Positions 35,401-47,028 of a DNA stretch of 64,000 nt are shown here, piece by piece; position 1 is the first letter of the stretch; each line of letters starts with the position of its first letter. The DNA comes from Nymphalis io (Eukaryota; Arthropoda; Insecta; Lepidoptera; Nymphalidae). The DNA lies in contig NC_065904.1 of the NCBI RefSeq assembly GCF_905147045.1, positions 4,216,001 to 4,280,000 of the forward strand. The letters run 5' to 3'. A model generated the notes under the pieces. It was not told where the DNA came from and searched no databases. It saw only the letters and a program-made list of their open reading frames with translations. Both the position numbers and the translations under genes were made by a program.

Positions 35401-38400
35401 ACATTTTTTTATCGCCCCATACATATAAACATTATATAAGTACATTCTTATGTGAAAATATACTTTAACTATTCATTGGGAAGCAATTATTTTATAGGAT
35501 ATCTATATGTTGATTTCGATTTGATCTTTCAGATAAAGTGTAATACATAATATAAGTCTTATCATAGTATTATATACATATATATTATATACATTTTAAG
35601 CTATTGTCTGCGGCTATACAATATACAATATAATCTTCAAGGCTAATTGTTAAGTACTTTTTTATGTATATAGATGTAGATAAAAAATAAGTGTCATTTC
35701 GAATATGACTAATGAATATATATCGCTTACATGATCCATAAGCTACTGCGAACAAGTCTTGATAGTGCGGATTCCACTGCACGTCGCAAACAGCATGATT
35801 ACGCATCGGTTCAAATTGAAACTTCCACAATGGTAACAGGGATCCCATACCTTCACGAAATTCGTCAGATGGATCATCCCAATAGCGGTAGTCTTGAGCT
35901 AGAATGAAATTACAGAGTTATATGACAAATAGTAGTAGCGACAGAACACCAAAGCCAGCAAACTAAATGTGACAAACATAACCAATCATGTATAATGTTC
36001 AAATAGGGTTTCAGTTTTTTTACTCAATGCGATTGTGATGGTCGTCAATTATTTGGCTTTATCTATAAAATCTTGTTAGAACTCCGAGTACGAGTTTTCG
36101 TTCAGTAAGTTGGACGATGAAAAAATAAATGACGAAAATTTTCTTTCAGATGAAGAATATGTAGTGTTATTCTTAGATACAGATAATCAGTAACATATAA
36201 TATAACTATATAAAACGTATATATGTATTATTAGTTCATATTTACCAATGTCATCATAAATGTTTTGGTTGACCAATCGTTCAAGGATCGTCCAGGCTTC
36301 ACGAATGCGTTGCGCGAGTTGCTCATCGTGAATTTGTTGCGCCGACTTCGCATGCTTAGCTGCTTTTTTACGCAACTAACAAAGACAATACATTTTAAAT
36401 GTCCATTATATAATAAAACCCTATTTACAATTATCTCTTACAAGAAAACATTGTCGAAAAAGTTTACCCTTTTTGGTTTCTCCTCTTCCTTTTCTCGTTG
36501 CTTTTTAGCGTAATCCTCTTGATAGTAATCAAATATAATACATTGAAGACCAGTTGCTCCATAATTAGCTCGTGGTGGCGGAATTGTTTGTGTCTCCACA
36601 GACTATGGGTATGAATATAACTATTAGTGACGGTATTTATAGAAAATTATAAATATTATTGATTCATAGCACTAACTCTTCTAGGGAAGGTGTATGTTAG
36701 CGCAGCTCTCTCGCAAAAATTGAATTGATTCGCAAGTTTCTTCACTCGTGGTTTGATTTCAATTTTTTCCTCAACATGGGCCTCGCCTTCCTCTTCTATT
36801 AATATGTTAATCAGAATTTTATTAAAATTTGTTAATTTAAATAATGACAAGTCTTATTAAAATTAATGCAGTGACTGCACTAATATGTAAAATTACGGCA
36901 TTTTTTGAATTCGGCAGCTGTATCGAAACCAAAAAAAAAATAAATTAATTTTATTTTTGGGTAAATAGCACAAGTCTCTACTGACATTAACGTTAAATTA
37001 TGTTATAAATTAGTCTAAGTATATTTCATACTTACTTTCTTCAGGAGCAGTTTCATCAGCTACCGCCTCGACTTCTTCATCAACAACTTCAGGTTTCACT
37101 ATTTCTGGTTCATCGACTTGTTCTTTTGGTTTTTCTTCATCTGCTGCGTCCTCTTTTGAATGAAATGAACATTAATATAGAACACAAACATTATTTATTC
37201 TATTGTAGAATAAATAATGTTTGTGTTCTTAAAACGTTTCCTATTATTGATTGTAAAGTCTAAAGTACCTTCCGGCTTAGCTTCTTCAGCTGGTTGCGTA
37301 TCTGGCTCCGGTTCTTCCTCCTCTTCTTCTTCTGCTTTAGATTTCTTAACCTTTGCTCGCTTTGGACCAGCGTCGTCAAAACCAACCATACCTGTTTTAA
37401 TATTACATTGATCGAAAGTAGAAATAAGTAAGATATGTTGAGTAAAAATAATTTAATTGAATATAAAAACAATAAACTCAATGTTAATGAAATCTATTTT
37501 AGTTTCTGTCTTCTACAATTATTATAATAACAGTATTTTAATTATTGTACATAATATTAATTTTAAGGTGAGATCAAATTAACATTTATGTTTTAAGTGT
37601 TAATAAGGATATGTTATGTCGTGAAATATACAATAACATTGAGTCACCATAGCCAGCTGCGATTTGGGCTTTCGCTTCTTCTGAGTCTTTCCGTATAGCT
37701 GTGCCTTGATAGATATACAAAGGATAGGCTTTTCCATATGTGGGTCTAGCTCTTCTTAAAAATTTCCCCTGTCCATAGTGATACGCCACTTCATCAGCAA
37801 TCCATTGAGGATTAATTGTTGTTAAGACACGACCTACTTCTTCTTCAAGATCCTAAAAAAATATATTATTTCTTTAAACTTGTAAGAATCCACAGTTTTC
37901 TTACACGTTTCAAGTGTTACTAAAAATGTGACTGAAGACATCAATAAAATTTAGTACAGTAACAGCCTGTTAATGTCCCACTGCTGGGCTAAGGCCTCCT
38001 CTCCCTTTTTGAGGAGAAGGTTTGGAGCTTATTCCACCACGCTGCTCCAATGCGGGTTGGTAAAAAAATTTAGTATCCATAGATTATGTACAAGTTAAAG
38101 AAGAAGAGATATCTAGAGAGTTAAATAATATAAAGTAAAGAAATCATGAAATATATATTAATATAATAAAGGTGAAGAATTCTAAGTTTGTCACTTATTG
38201 AGGAAAAAAATTGCTCAAAAGGTGTATGAAACTGACGTGTTTAATGCTATTAAGAAATGAAAACGAAACCGCGGAGCATTATTAATTAAATAAAAAAAAA
38301 ATGAGATGTTACTTACCGCTTCGGGAACGTCTTCTTGATCATCAGGCTTAATCAGTGCTCGAGGTTTCAGCCAATCCAGCGCTTCATCTTCCACAAGATT

Positions 38401-38938
38401 CCCTCGGGACTTCGACGTTGTTTCCTTCTGCTAAATAACGTAAACAGAATAATTTATCTTATCCCACATATATTTCGTTAGCGAAAGCAATAAGAATGCC
38501 TACTTCTAAACGCTGTAGTGCCTTTGTTATAAGCACTGTTTCATCATCTTTTTTCAAAGCACGCTTAATCAAAGCTTTCAGCATTTTTGTTTTTGCTTTT
38601 ATTTTTTTGCAAAAATACGCAAGCTCTCTTTACCGCAGCAAATCAAGGACTGTTTGGTCTTTTAACGCTTAATGCTATTTGATTTATGGTTAAATATTCT
38701 GTTTGAATATTATTTTATGAGGACTTTATTGAGCGCGATCATGTCACAGAACAATAAACATCACTGAGGTTTTTAGTCAAGCGAAGCAAGCGTAAACAAA
38801 TGATTAAATATCGTTGCGTGCTTAAAACAACCTTAATAGTATTTTATACATTTTTAATTTGCTTTAAGCTTGGCGATAAATGATCACGCGAAAATGCTGT
38901 TAAGGGGTACTTACATCACTTTCCTCGTCAGAAGACAT
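30632..38938 (-). CDS. DNAI1: Axonemal dynein intermediate chain 1 (DNAI1-like)
   Basis: WD-repeat intermediate chain of the outer arm dynein of motile cilia and sperm flagella. Minus-strand exons: 38938-38915, 38430-38317, 37852-37648, 37391-37269, 37152-37036, 36795-36677, 36602-36468, 36375-36246, 35898-35731, 34794-34651, 34577-34468, 34228-34051, 33852-33624, 33195-33096, 32104-31971, 30923-30830 and 30718-30632. The phases close to 736 residues (human about 699). Landmarks are WLKPRALIKPDDQ near the start, a Glu-rich segment encoded at 37036-37391, ANQFNFCERAALTY, RLVNQNIYDDIAQDY, LLPLWKFQFEP, and WD repeats from about residue 350 with FMVGTEDGMIHTCS and SGDWRVKIWEDG. The end IMKLDKLLSLVRD is nearly that of human DNAI1. 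A second possible first exon lies at 38504-38584. Confidence 0.94.
30964..31035 (-). tRNA. tRNA-Thr (anticodon TGT)
   Basis: The 72-nt minus-strand cloverleaf has acceptor stem GCCTCCA/TGGAGGC, D arm with A box TAGCTCAGGGGTTAGAGC, anticodon loop CTTGTAA giving TGT, and T arm AGAGTTCAAATCTCT. T-runs follow downstream near 30935-30945 for pol III termination. It lies in the last-but-one intron region of the DNAI1-like gene, between the exons ending at 31971 and starting at 30923, on the same strand. Confidence 0.96.
31036..31970. other. DNAI1-like intron 15, AT-rich
   Basis: Apart from the tRNA there is only AT-rich sequence. It includes a short inverted pair TACCCCTAAC/GTTAGGGGTA at 31321-31346. 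No coding exon seen. Confidence 0.5.
32105..33095. other. DNAI1-like intron 14 with AT microsatellite
   Basis: AT-rich intron. A perfect AT dinucleotide run of about 36 bp is at 32418-32454. No coding exon or recognisable mobile element seen. Confidence 0.5.
33422..33500 (+). repeat. Diverged fragment of repeat family A
   Basis: The words GATTCACTCACT, AAACCAGAACAC and TATTGCTGTTTGGCGGCAGA follow the middle of family A copies with many substitutions. It lies in a DNAI1-like intron. Confidence 0.55.
35023..35280 (+). mobile_element. Repeat family B: copy without the tRNA head
   Basis: Matches the body of the 19613-19987 copy from GGAGACTGAAAGTTGGAAG to GGCCGCCGTGGCC. The tRNA-like head and the clean ATT tail are missing. 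It lies in the DNAI1-like intron between exons 9 and 10. Confidence 0.8.
37179..37229. repeat. Perfect 24-bp inverted repeat with 3-nt loop
   Basis: Arms 37179-37202 and 37206-37229 are exact reverse complements around TTG. It fills nearly half of a 116-bp DNAI1-like intron. Confidence 0.9.
37953..38063 (-). mobile_element. Repeat family C: 3' fragment
   Basis: Minus-strand fragment covering the end of family C, from CCAACCCGCATTGGAGCAGC to AACAGGCTGTTACTG. The 5' two thirds are absent, as expected of a 5'-truncated insertion. It lies in a DNAI1-like intron. Confidence 0.8.
38504..38584 (-). CDS. DNAI1: Alternative first exon of the DNAI1-like gene
   Basis: An ATG at 38584 opens 27 codons, MLKALIKRALKKDD onward, ending in phase 0 at a GT donor (GTAGGC) at 38503. 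It could join the exon starting at 38430 in frame, as can the upstream exon 38938-38915. No acceptor upstream of it would keep the frame of the first exon, so the two are mutually exclusive starts if both are used. The donor is weaker than its neighbour. Confidence 0.45.
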
Positions 38939-40635
38939 TTTATTTAAGATTATTTCTTTGATAAAGTTCTAATTGTGTGCAAATCGAAAGAACATTTTTT
39001 ACTGCAGTGCCTTTTCGTTAAAGCCTATCTCTAGTTGCTTACTAAGGTGTAAACTGCATTGCATTGATTTAAAATCGCATTAGTGCCGGTAAAGAAACCG
39101 GCAACAAAAACATTACATTTCCTATTATTAACCTAAGAAATACACATTAAACGACATAAAAATGATTTGTCCTTTATTAAACTATTTGATAAATATATAG
39201 AATATGATGTATATACATATATAAAAATATGATTTCATTAAAATTCAATAAACCCAATTTTATTATCGTATACATTTTTCTAATAAGCTTCATAAGATAC
39301 AAACATATAACTAATAATATGTTTTTGCTGTTTTTTATATATTTACATTTCATAAATTCATCGTCATTCACATAAATTTTCTTTAATGAAAGGAAAACCT
39401 TTTAATAAAAAAAAGTAAAACAATATTTTTTATAGTGTATTCTGACCGTACTTAGTTCGTAAATTACTTTGCTCCATTGGGCGTGTCACCAAATTCTAAT
39501 TAGTCCCCGTGTCTGGTATTAGCTAGCACAAGACAGCACGGTAGCGCTGTAAGCCGTACGTGCATTAACAGATTTTATAGTCACATAGCCGTTTAAGCCG
39601 AGCCAAATTTACATTAGTCTCTTTGCGGCGCCCGTTATTAGTGCTTCAGAATCGTACAAATAGTTCACACTTTGCATTGTAGGCATATGTGGCAAATAAT
39701 AGGCTACTTGTCTATTAAAATTCTACAATAATAAATTATGTCGGTTTTTTTCGCGGAAATATTAAACAATAAGAAATAGAAAAGTATGTATATAGGCTAA
39801 TTTAATTAAACTATATTTCTAATGATGAAACTATTTTTAATTCTTTGTTTCGGCACTTTTATTCAACGAAAAAGGTGTATTGAAACGTGATGACAACATA
39901 TGAAATAGTTATGGGAGTTCTATAGTTATTATTAGAAGATGAAATGGGAATTAGTAATGAAACGTGCAGGTGAGTGTTTTTTATAAGTAGCTTACTACCT
40001 GTGCGATCGAGCTTCGCTCAGATTTTCTTTGTTCTTTTTTTGAAACATTGCGTTATTTCCGGAAATACAACTATGTAGATAAACTTAGTTAGTTAAAGCC
40101 GTTTCCGAGATACATGATACATATATACATATGTGTAATACGAGAAATATTATTAGTTTTTAAACATGAAATCATACTATTATGAATTATCAAGATAAAT
40201 TTTCGGTGCTAGTGACGTAAAATTGTCTTCTTAATTTTTTTTATATAGTAATTAGTTTATAATTTTTATAATATATAACCGCGATTATAATTTTTTTATT
40301 TGGCTTAGATTTTTATCGAGTTGTATCTGCCGTGAAAAACTCACTGCACTAAAATTAACTTGAATTCGTTTAGTCACAGTATTAATCATATTAAAATCAT
40401 TAGAAGCCTTACTTATATATGTTTTTTAGTGGGTGATTATTTAGAGTGCTGTGTCTTCGTTAATATGTCAAATCAATAATAACATAAAGGGTGAAATCAG
40501 TGTTTAATTAAAAAACCGTTAAGAAATATTTATACGTAAGGGGGTAGATCATAGCTTGAAATAAAAAAACGATGGCGTTATATTTTGAACAGAGTGCTGA
40601 ATATGGATGGTGTGTTATAAGGTGACTGAAAAAAT
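38939..40635. other. DNAI1-like upstream region and intergenic DNA
   Basis: No coding exon seen. There is a 7-bp-stem hairpin around 39085-39105 (TGCCGGT/ACCGGCA) and a TE-like piece near 39997-40110. The DNAI1-like promoter presumably lies just above 38938; I see no clear X-box there. Confidence 0.45.
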
Positions 40636-40647
40636 ATGATGAGATTA

Positions 40648-41015
40648 ATAATAATGTCCTCCAGACCGATTTCGGTCACGGCGGCCAATCTCAAGAGAGA
40701 TTAGCCAACTGCGCAGGAGATATTATAGTGCACAAGTGTGTGCATAAACACAGGTGCACTCTCTCATCCCTGACTCTCATAATCCGATGGAACGGCAATC
40801 TAACATGTCCGGAAAGAGCTCAGGAGCAGGATCTACGGCTTTACGTGCTTTCCGAGGCACGGGAGTGTACACACTTCCAACTTCCAGACTCCGGGATGGT
40901 ACAGAGAAATTTCTTACAGAAAAAACCAATAACTTTTTATTGGCCCGACCTGGGAATTGAAGCCAGGACCTTCGGGTCTGCGGCCTTATGATACCACTAG
41001 ACCAACGAGGCAGTC
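40648..41015 (-). mobile_element. Repeat family B: tRNA-derived SINE, full copy with target-site duplication
   Basis: Minus-strand copy whose tRNA-like head is at the right end (CTGCCTCGTTGGTCTAGTGG) and whose ATT tail is at the left. A 12-bp direct repeat ATGATGAGATTA is at 40636-40647 and 41016-41027. Confidence 0.9.
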
Positions 41016-41020
41016 ATGAT

Positions 41021-41069
41021 GAGATTATATAAGTGATGACATAGCACGTGTCATCACTCATATAATCTC
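41021..41069. repeat. Near-perfect 21-bp inverted repeat at the edge of a SINE
   Basis: Arms 41021-41041 and 41049-41069 pair at 20 of 21 positions with a 7-nt loop. The left arm overlaps the target-site duplication of the adjacent SINE. Confidence 0.85.
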
Positions 41070-44000
41070 AGAAGAGTGAAGGGCTAATAAACTACGCCGA
41101 TCAAAAACCAAAACAATGGGATAAGGACGAAAAATGACGAATGATAATTTTTATTTACCTTCACGCTATTGAGAAAAATAATATTATTTGCTCTCCTAAG
41201 AAATAACTTATGTTCCATTTTTTCTATCACATTTCTTTTTAATAAAGCTTAATATGCACTTATAAAAATCCAGTTTTACCATAATACATACACCATAATG
41301 CAATTTAACTTAATACATTCCTATAATCAAAAGGCTGAAGATACAAGTTCTAGTACAGTCTGAGTTTGAATACTGAATCTAAAAGAATTGATCCGAATGA
41401 TTATAGGCTTAGTGCATTCATTTTTATTGATTGAGGCTTTTACATTTTCAGGGTTCTCTATAGAACTATTGAGAGCCTTATTCGAACAAAACCACGATCT
41501 AATAAAATTTTCCAGAATGTTTATTGAGCTGAAATTAACTTAATTTGTTCTGCATTTAATAAAATGTTAACGTTGGACTAAATACACATTCACACAGAAG
41601 GTTCCTATATTTACATTATAACTCTTCACGGATATAACTTAACGGATTCGTCATTACTGGTGGTTATGTTCACACCGTATTTTCTCAGATCGATATGTTT
41701 TAATGGATCAGGAATGTTCTCGTGTGTGAGAACATTCGAAGGTTATACGTGTAGTACACCCGATTAAAACTATGTACAGTTGTTATTTGGCACTTTCTGG
41801 CTTAGTAACATCCATGTACAATAAATGGCACCATAGTGGTATTCAATTATTTCAAAGAAAACACATATAATTGACAGCTTGAACCCCGAGAATGGACATA
41901 GACCTTTTCACCTAAAACGCGGATGAAAACTAGCATGAAACAAAATTAATTTAACATTTTTAAGTTAGGCTTAATTAGGTGCGATAAGGATTTCAATGTG
42001 AAAAATAAGTGTTTACGTTCCGTTTTTAAAAGCTTCAAACGAGCCGTTTGTAACGGTTTACTTTTCTCGCAGGCACGTCTGTATGATCGAGCAATTTTTT
42101 CTTCTTCTTCTGTTACCTATTGTGGACCTTTTAATAATAAAATAAAAGTTGATAAATATACTTTATAGGTCGGCAGTTAAACGTATTCTTCATATATGCT
42201 ATGACCATGATTGTGTAAATTTTGCGTGAAAAAACAAATAGTAACTAAGCTTGATATTATGTTATATCAGCTAGTAAAAATGGATACCAATTATTTCGTA
42301 GATTTATACGGAATACAGAAAACGTTAATATGTATTTTGTCGGTTCTCTCTATTTCTTAAAAACCTGGTTTATTAACCAACAATTTATATACAATAAAAT
42401 ATGTTAACGATTCGTTTTCGTTATTCCTGTCTAGTTGCGTGTCGGACGTTAAAATACTAAGTCAATATTATTGACTTGATAATAGTAATTACGATAATAA
42501 ACATTGGGTACCATAATTCCTTCCGTATTTTGAATTTTCCGCTGCACTTAATGTCAGAGCGTCATTTAATTTTGCGATTTCATGCTTTGAATGAACATAA
42601 AAAGTTGCTGACAGGATGAATGATAAGGCTCAAATATTAATTTTATCAAATAAAGTAAACTTTCTTTACTCTAGTTAGTTTGTCATTTTCATATAATATT
42701 ATATATTGCGGTATATGCAATGGGGCTATAACATTTAAAAGCAAAGTTGCAAAAAGGCATCTGATGAGTTTTACAGAGACACCTTGTGATTTGACGAAAA
42801 CACAGAATCCATACAAACACAAAATTAAGAAAACATTAAATAATTACACACAATGTGCGAAGACAGACACAGGGCATAATGGCTCATCATATCACATTTT
42901 GTTTTAAAAAACTAATTAAATTTAAATATCGATTAAAAATAAACAGTAAATAATATATATTTATAAATATAATTATATTTAGGCCATTGTGCATAAATAG
43001 GCGACAGGCGATTGTTATTTTAAATGAAGTTTAAAAATGACTAAGCTTCATTGCATTTGGGTGTTTTCCTGTTATAATTTTATTTGCTGTTGCTTTTGAG
43101 TAATCTTCAAGGTAAGTACATCTTAAAATGATATGATGGCGCCAAAAGCCAAACACAAAGGACGAACACGGATTGCCATGGTTGTATTTACAGTGGATTT
43201 CATCGTACCATATTGATGGTATGGCTACTCACTCTCAGTCGTTTTAGCAGCAACCCAAGGGATTTCTCCGTGGATTTACTGCGCCAGAGCAAGGGGAACC
43301 TAACCGGCTTATTTGTCCCTTGTGGGCTAGGTATCTAAATCAGGTATCAAAGTGATTATTGATAAAATATAATGGCGCAGTCACTTTTACATGTTTTTGT
43401 TACGAAGGTATTGGTTGTTATGTTAAGAAATTATTCGTGCAAACTAATAATTAAAAAAAATGATTTGTTATTTGAGTTTGTTTGTTATTATATTGTTAGT
43501 TTTTGTATGAATGTAATTATATTATTTGTATTTGGTGAAATAACTTTTTTTTAATGTTCTAGAATTATGGTAATTTTTAATTTGTGAACGTAAATGGTTG
43601 TGGGCTAAAATAAAGTGTTGTTCGTTAATTAGTCTAAACGTCTAATTTCATGCACAGTTAGTGTTTACAAGTGTATTACGAAAATATATGCGTAAGTCAG
43701 TAGTGGAGCATTCAATATGAGTTAGCAACAGGATTTTGTATAATCGATAAGTGTTACGTAATACAAATAATACAAATATATGTATAATATATATACAAAC
43801 TTTGTGATAAGTGTAAAATAATAATATGTTACTTTTGCCGTATTCGTTATATAGTGTTCAAAAATATATAAAAAGTGTAATCTGTTATGAATGTATCTAA
43901 CATTATTTAGATTTAACACATACCTTTTTCGGAGCCATACTAATCTAATGTTTGGTCATCATTGAAACTTGTATTTATAACAAAATCTTTATTGAAAACT

Positions 44001-44077
44001 TTTCGAGATTGATAAATAGCATTGATGAAAATGTCTCTCGAGTTTGAATTTCTTTTGTATTGCGCGCGCAGTCTTTT
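41070..44077. other. Intergenic AT-rich DNA
   Basis: No convincing coding exon. It holds a TE-like scrap near 41880-41935 (CCCGAGAATGGACATAGACC) and a 10-bp-arm hairpin at 41710-41740 (GAATGTTCTC/GAGAACATTC). Short AT-rich reading frames near 42680 and 43372 show no family features. Confidence 0.45.
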
Positions 44078-44091
44078 GTTACTATGGCAAC
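44078..44091. promoter_or_regulatory. RFX X-box-like site
   Basis: GTTACTATGGCAAC fits the X-box consensus GTTRCCATGGYAAC at 13 of 14 positions and is nearly palindromic. It sits in a locally GC-rich patch (GCGCGCGCAG to GGGGAGGGCTCCCC), about 1 kb upstream of the ATG at 45089. RFX factors drive ciliary genes in animals. Whether this site is used is inference. Confidence 0.5.
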
Positions 44092-44739
44092 GGGGAGGGC
44101 TCCCCTAAGTTCCCTTGTTGACTGCCAGTGTTAAAGGTTGTGTGAAGGTTTCATGTAGTGTATGTGTATCCAGCCGGCTAGTTAATTCAGCTTCTAATTT
44201 ACCTTTACCTGGGAATTTTGGGTGTGAGTCTAGATTTAGATGACAATTGTTCGACTCGAGTTTTGGGTTAAAAATATATTCAAAATATTTCGATTGTTAA
44301 TGTTATTTATGTTTGAATGTTAGTGTCGATAAAATATTCATTAATAATGTGATTATGTTACCTAAGGATGAGGAAAATTATTGTTTACTGTAGAATTATA
44401 CTAATGATATACGTAATAATATTTCGCAATTTGCGGTTAATTTCATTTAGATGAATTGCGCGTTACATTATTTGTGTTTTTTAATAGTAATCAACTAGTG
44501 CGTAGGTATGTTCCTGTCGCCGACATATTGATTTGTATCATATCAGAAGCTATTGCGTTCCAGACGAATATAGAACTTTTTTCATTTTTACAATTTTTCA
44601 AGTTAGCTATTACAATCACTTTTCAAGATTATATTTATAACTTTAATCAAAGATACAGGTAGTAGGCGGTATGTACCAATCCGGTGGTACCGGATTATTA
44701 ATGTAAAAAACCAGCAAGAAATTTAGTAGGCATTTATTT

Positions 44740-44828
44740 TGGAGCTTATTCCACCACCTTCTCCTCAAAAGGGAGAGGAGGCCTTAGCCCAGCAGTGGGA
44801 CATTAACAGGCTGTTACTGTTACTGTTA
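44740..44828 (+). mobile_element. Repeat family C: 3' fragment
   Basis: Covers GGAGCTTATTCCACCAC to the TTACTG tail, with an internal deletion relative to the full copies. It lies in the probable 5' intron of the next gene. Confidence 0.8.
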
Positions 44829-45088
44829 TTTTTTCACCGATATGGTTCATAAAATAAAACGCAAAATATGAAATCTAGTAAATTATATATAGGAATCATG
44901 TATATAATACTTATGTAGTTTTTTAAAGTCTTATCTTGATTTTACAGTATTTAAAATTTTTATGATTTTATGATTACAAATAGAAATATTTTTTTATAAA
45001 TACAAGCATTTTAAAATTAATTTTTGTACTTCAATAACCCTTCATAATTTCTTTCTTCCAGGCTCGAAAGTTTTATTGGAAATTCAAG

Positions 45089-47028
45089 ATGGCGGGCGGT
45101 CGAGAAGGGTTTTTATTCCATCAGCTACCTGAGCCGGATGACAGTGGAATCGATAGCGATGGTACGGAGCGTGCGCGTGCGCAACATGTTGACGAGGCGA
45201 TGCAAGTAAGTCTAAAAAAAATTGGCTATTTGTTGTATCTCACTCAGATATTTATAAGTCTACTTATATTGTTAAAAAGTAGAGCAGAGCTAAGACATTG
45301 AAAATTACTATATGCATGCAGGTTCCTCAAAATATTTTACTTTATTTTAATATCCAGTACACTTCCGAGTTACATTCCGCTGCCTGTGTGACTATTAATA
45401 TGAATACTCATAGAAGACAATGCGCCGCCGTCATACCAACATCGCGTTCTCATCCAGACTCGTCTGCTGTTTGACAAAGGCTTTATTATTTGAAAAAAAA
45501 AAAAAAAACTTTCTCAACAATCATTTCAAGGCAGAGACACAAAGTCGTAAGAGTTCGATAATATCCTTTAATGGCTTTCACCTAACCCCACACTACATAC
45601 TCTCATGTTTATTACCAAGCAGCACTCCCATATACCTGTGACCTTTAAAGGCCCTCAGGACTATTCAAAGGCCTCAGATCTTATTTTTATTTTTATTTAA
45701 AAGTCATACGATAAGTGCCGAATGTTTATAGTTTTTTCATGTTTAATTAATAGTTAACAGAAACCAGTAGCAGTGACGAAGATCCTGCAATGAAGCTGCC
45801 ATGGATAAAGAGATGCATGAAGAAAAAGTTTGAACATCAACTTGTAAGAATACTTATTTACTTACCAAGTGAAAGTAAAAATTTCATGGATTTTAATTAG
45901 TTTTCCCACAAATCGATGTACAAGATGCGTTAAGGCGTTAGGCGTTTAATTGTTATAAATATGATCAAATTTTGTAACAAAATAACCGTCTACTCCATTA
46001 AAATTATTAGTTATAGTGTATGACGATGATATCCTCCTGATCGATTTTCGCCATAATTCAGCTCAGGAGACAGGACTTATTATAGTACACAAGTATGTGC
46101 GCAAACACAAGTGCGCTTTTTATTTACGCACTCTCATAATCCGATTGGATCAATGGCTTTACGTGCTTTCCAAGATACAGAAGTGAAAATACTGCAAACA
46201 TCCATTCTTCGGGTGGCTGCTGACAATTTTACGCTAGTAACCAATAACTTCTCACTGGCCCGACCAGAGGTTCGAACCCAAGACCTTGGAATATAGAGCT
46301 TTATAAGCTAACCACTGCCACCTACGAAGCAATCAATAAATATGATATTCATCAATCTTAGATTTATTTTGAGTCACAATCTATATATGATTTATTATTT
46401 TTAATATGAAATGAAATGGATAAGGTCATCCTTGGTGTTTTGTAATAATAAGCCAATGATGTATATAGTACACGCGTCATCTAATACAAGGGAGTTGGGA
46501 ATGACGGTTGAAAGGGCACGTGACGGCGTGTCATGAGAAAGTGACATGCCGTTTGCCATCACGGTATACAAGTCTGTCTTAACTCCTAGGCGTGTCAATA
46601 TATGTTACTTATGAAATGAGATTTAAACATGCGTGTCAATGAAAAGAAAAAAAATCCTCTCGTTATCATTTCAGTCAGCGTGTAACGTGCCTAAAGGTAA
46701 AACATCATGGGGTCATCCATTTTGATCTTAATTAAAACAAGTATGTTTTCAGAACATCATGGAAGAGGGTCTGCTCGAGCGTCAAATGCTAATCCCAATG
46801 GTTCAGTTGCAGCCGCGAGTTAATGATGCCCATAATTATAGTCCTAACAGTCCAAACAGATCCTCGCCACCGCTTATCGAAGTGGAATTGACCGCGTCTG
46901 ATGAGGACGATGACAACTCAGTTCTAGAATTTGTTATACCACTGCCATGTAAACGACCTCCAAAAACTACTTTCACTAGAGCTTTAGATCGCATTGTTCT
47001 TTTATTTAACAGGGTATTGTGCTGTTAA
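45089..47028 (+). CDS. Unrecognised acidic 160-residue protein ending in Cys-Cys
   Basis: Three exons, 45089-45205 (ATG within an exon that starts at 45062 after TTTCTTTCTTCCAG), 45754-45843 and 46753-47028. All are phase 0, giving 160 residues. The protein is rich in Asp, Glu and Ser. It has GIDSDGTERARAQ, SSSDEDPAMKLPW, a basic KRCMKKKFEHQ stretch, PNSPNRSSPPLIEVEL, SDEDDDNS, and a carboxyl end FTRALDRIVLLFNRVLCC. The end is a hydrophobic helix closed by two cysteines, which could be lipid-modified. I do not recognise the family and there is no signal peptide. A 5' non-coding exon is implied by the acceptor before the ATG. Clean splicing and frame support a real gene. Confidence 0.62.
46024..46336 (-). 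mobile_element. Repeat family B: diverged copy
   Basis: Minus-strand, with recognisable body words (CACTCTCATAATCCGAT, TTTACGTGCTTTCCAAGA) and a degraded tRNA-like head near 46260-46336. It lies in the second intron of the 160-residue gene. Confidence 0.7.

Noticed and set aside
41710..41740. GAATGTTCTC/GAGAACATTC pair as a heat-shock element
   Set aside because: The repeat units are not contiguous at 5-bp spacing and no gene starts nearby.
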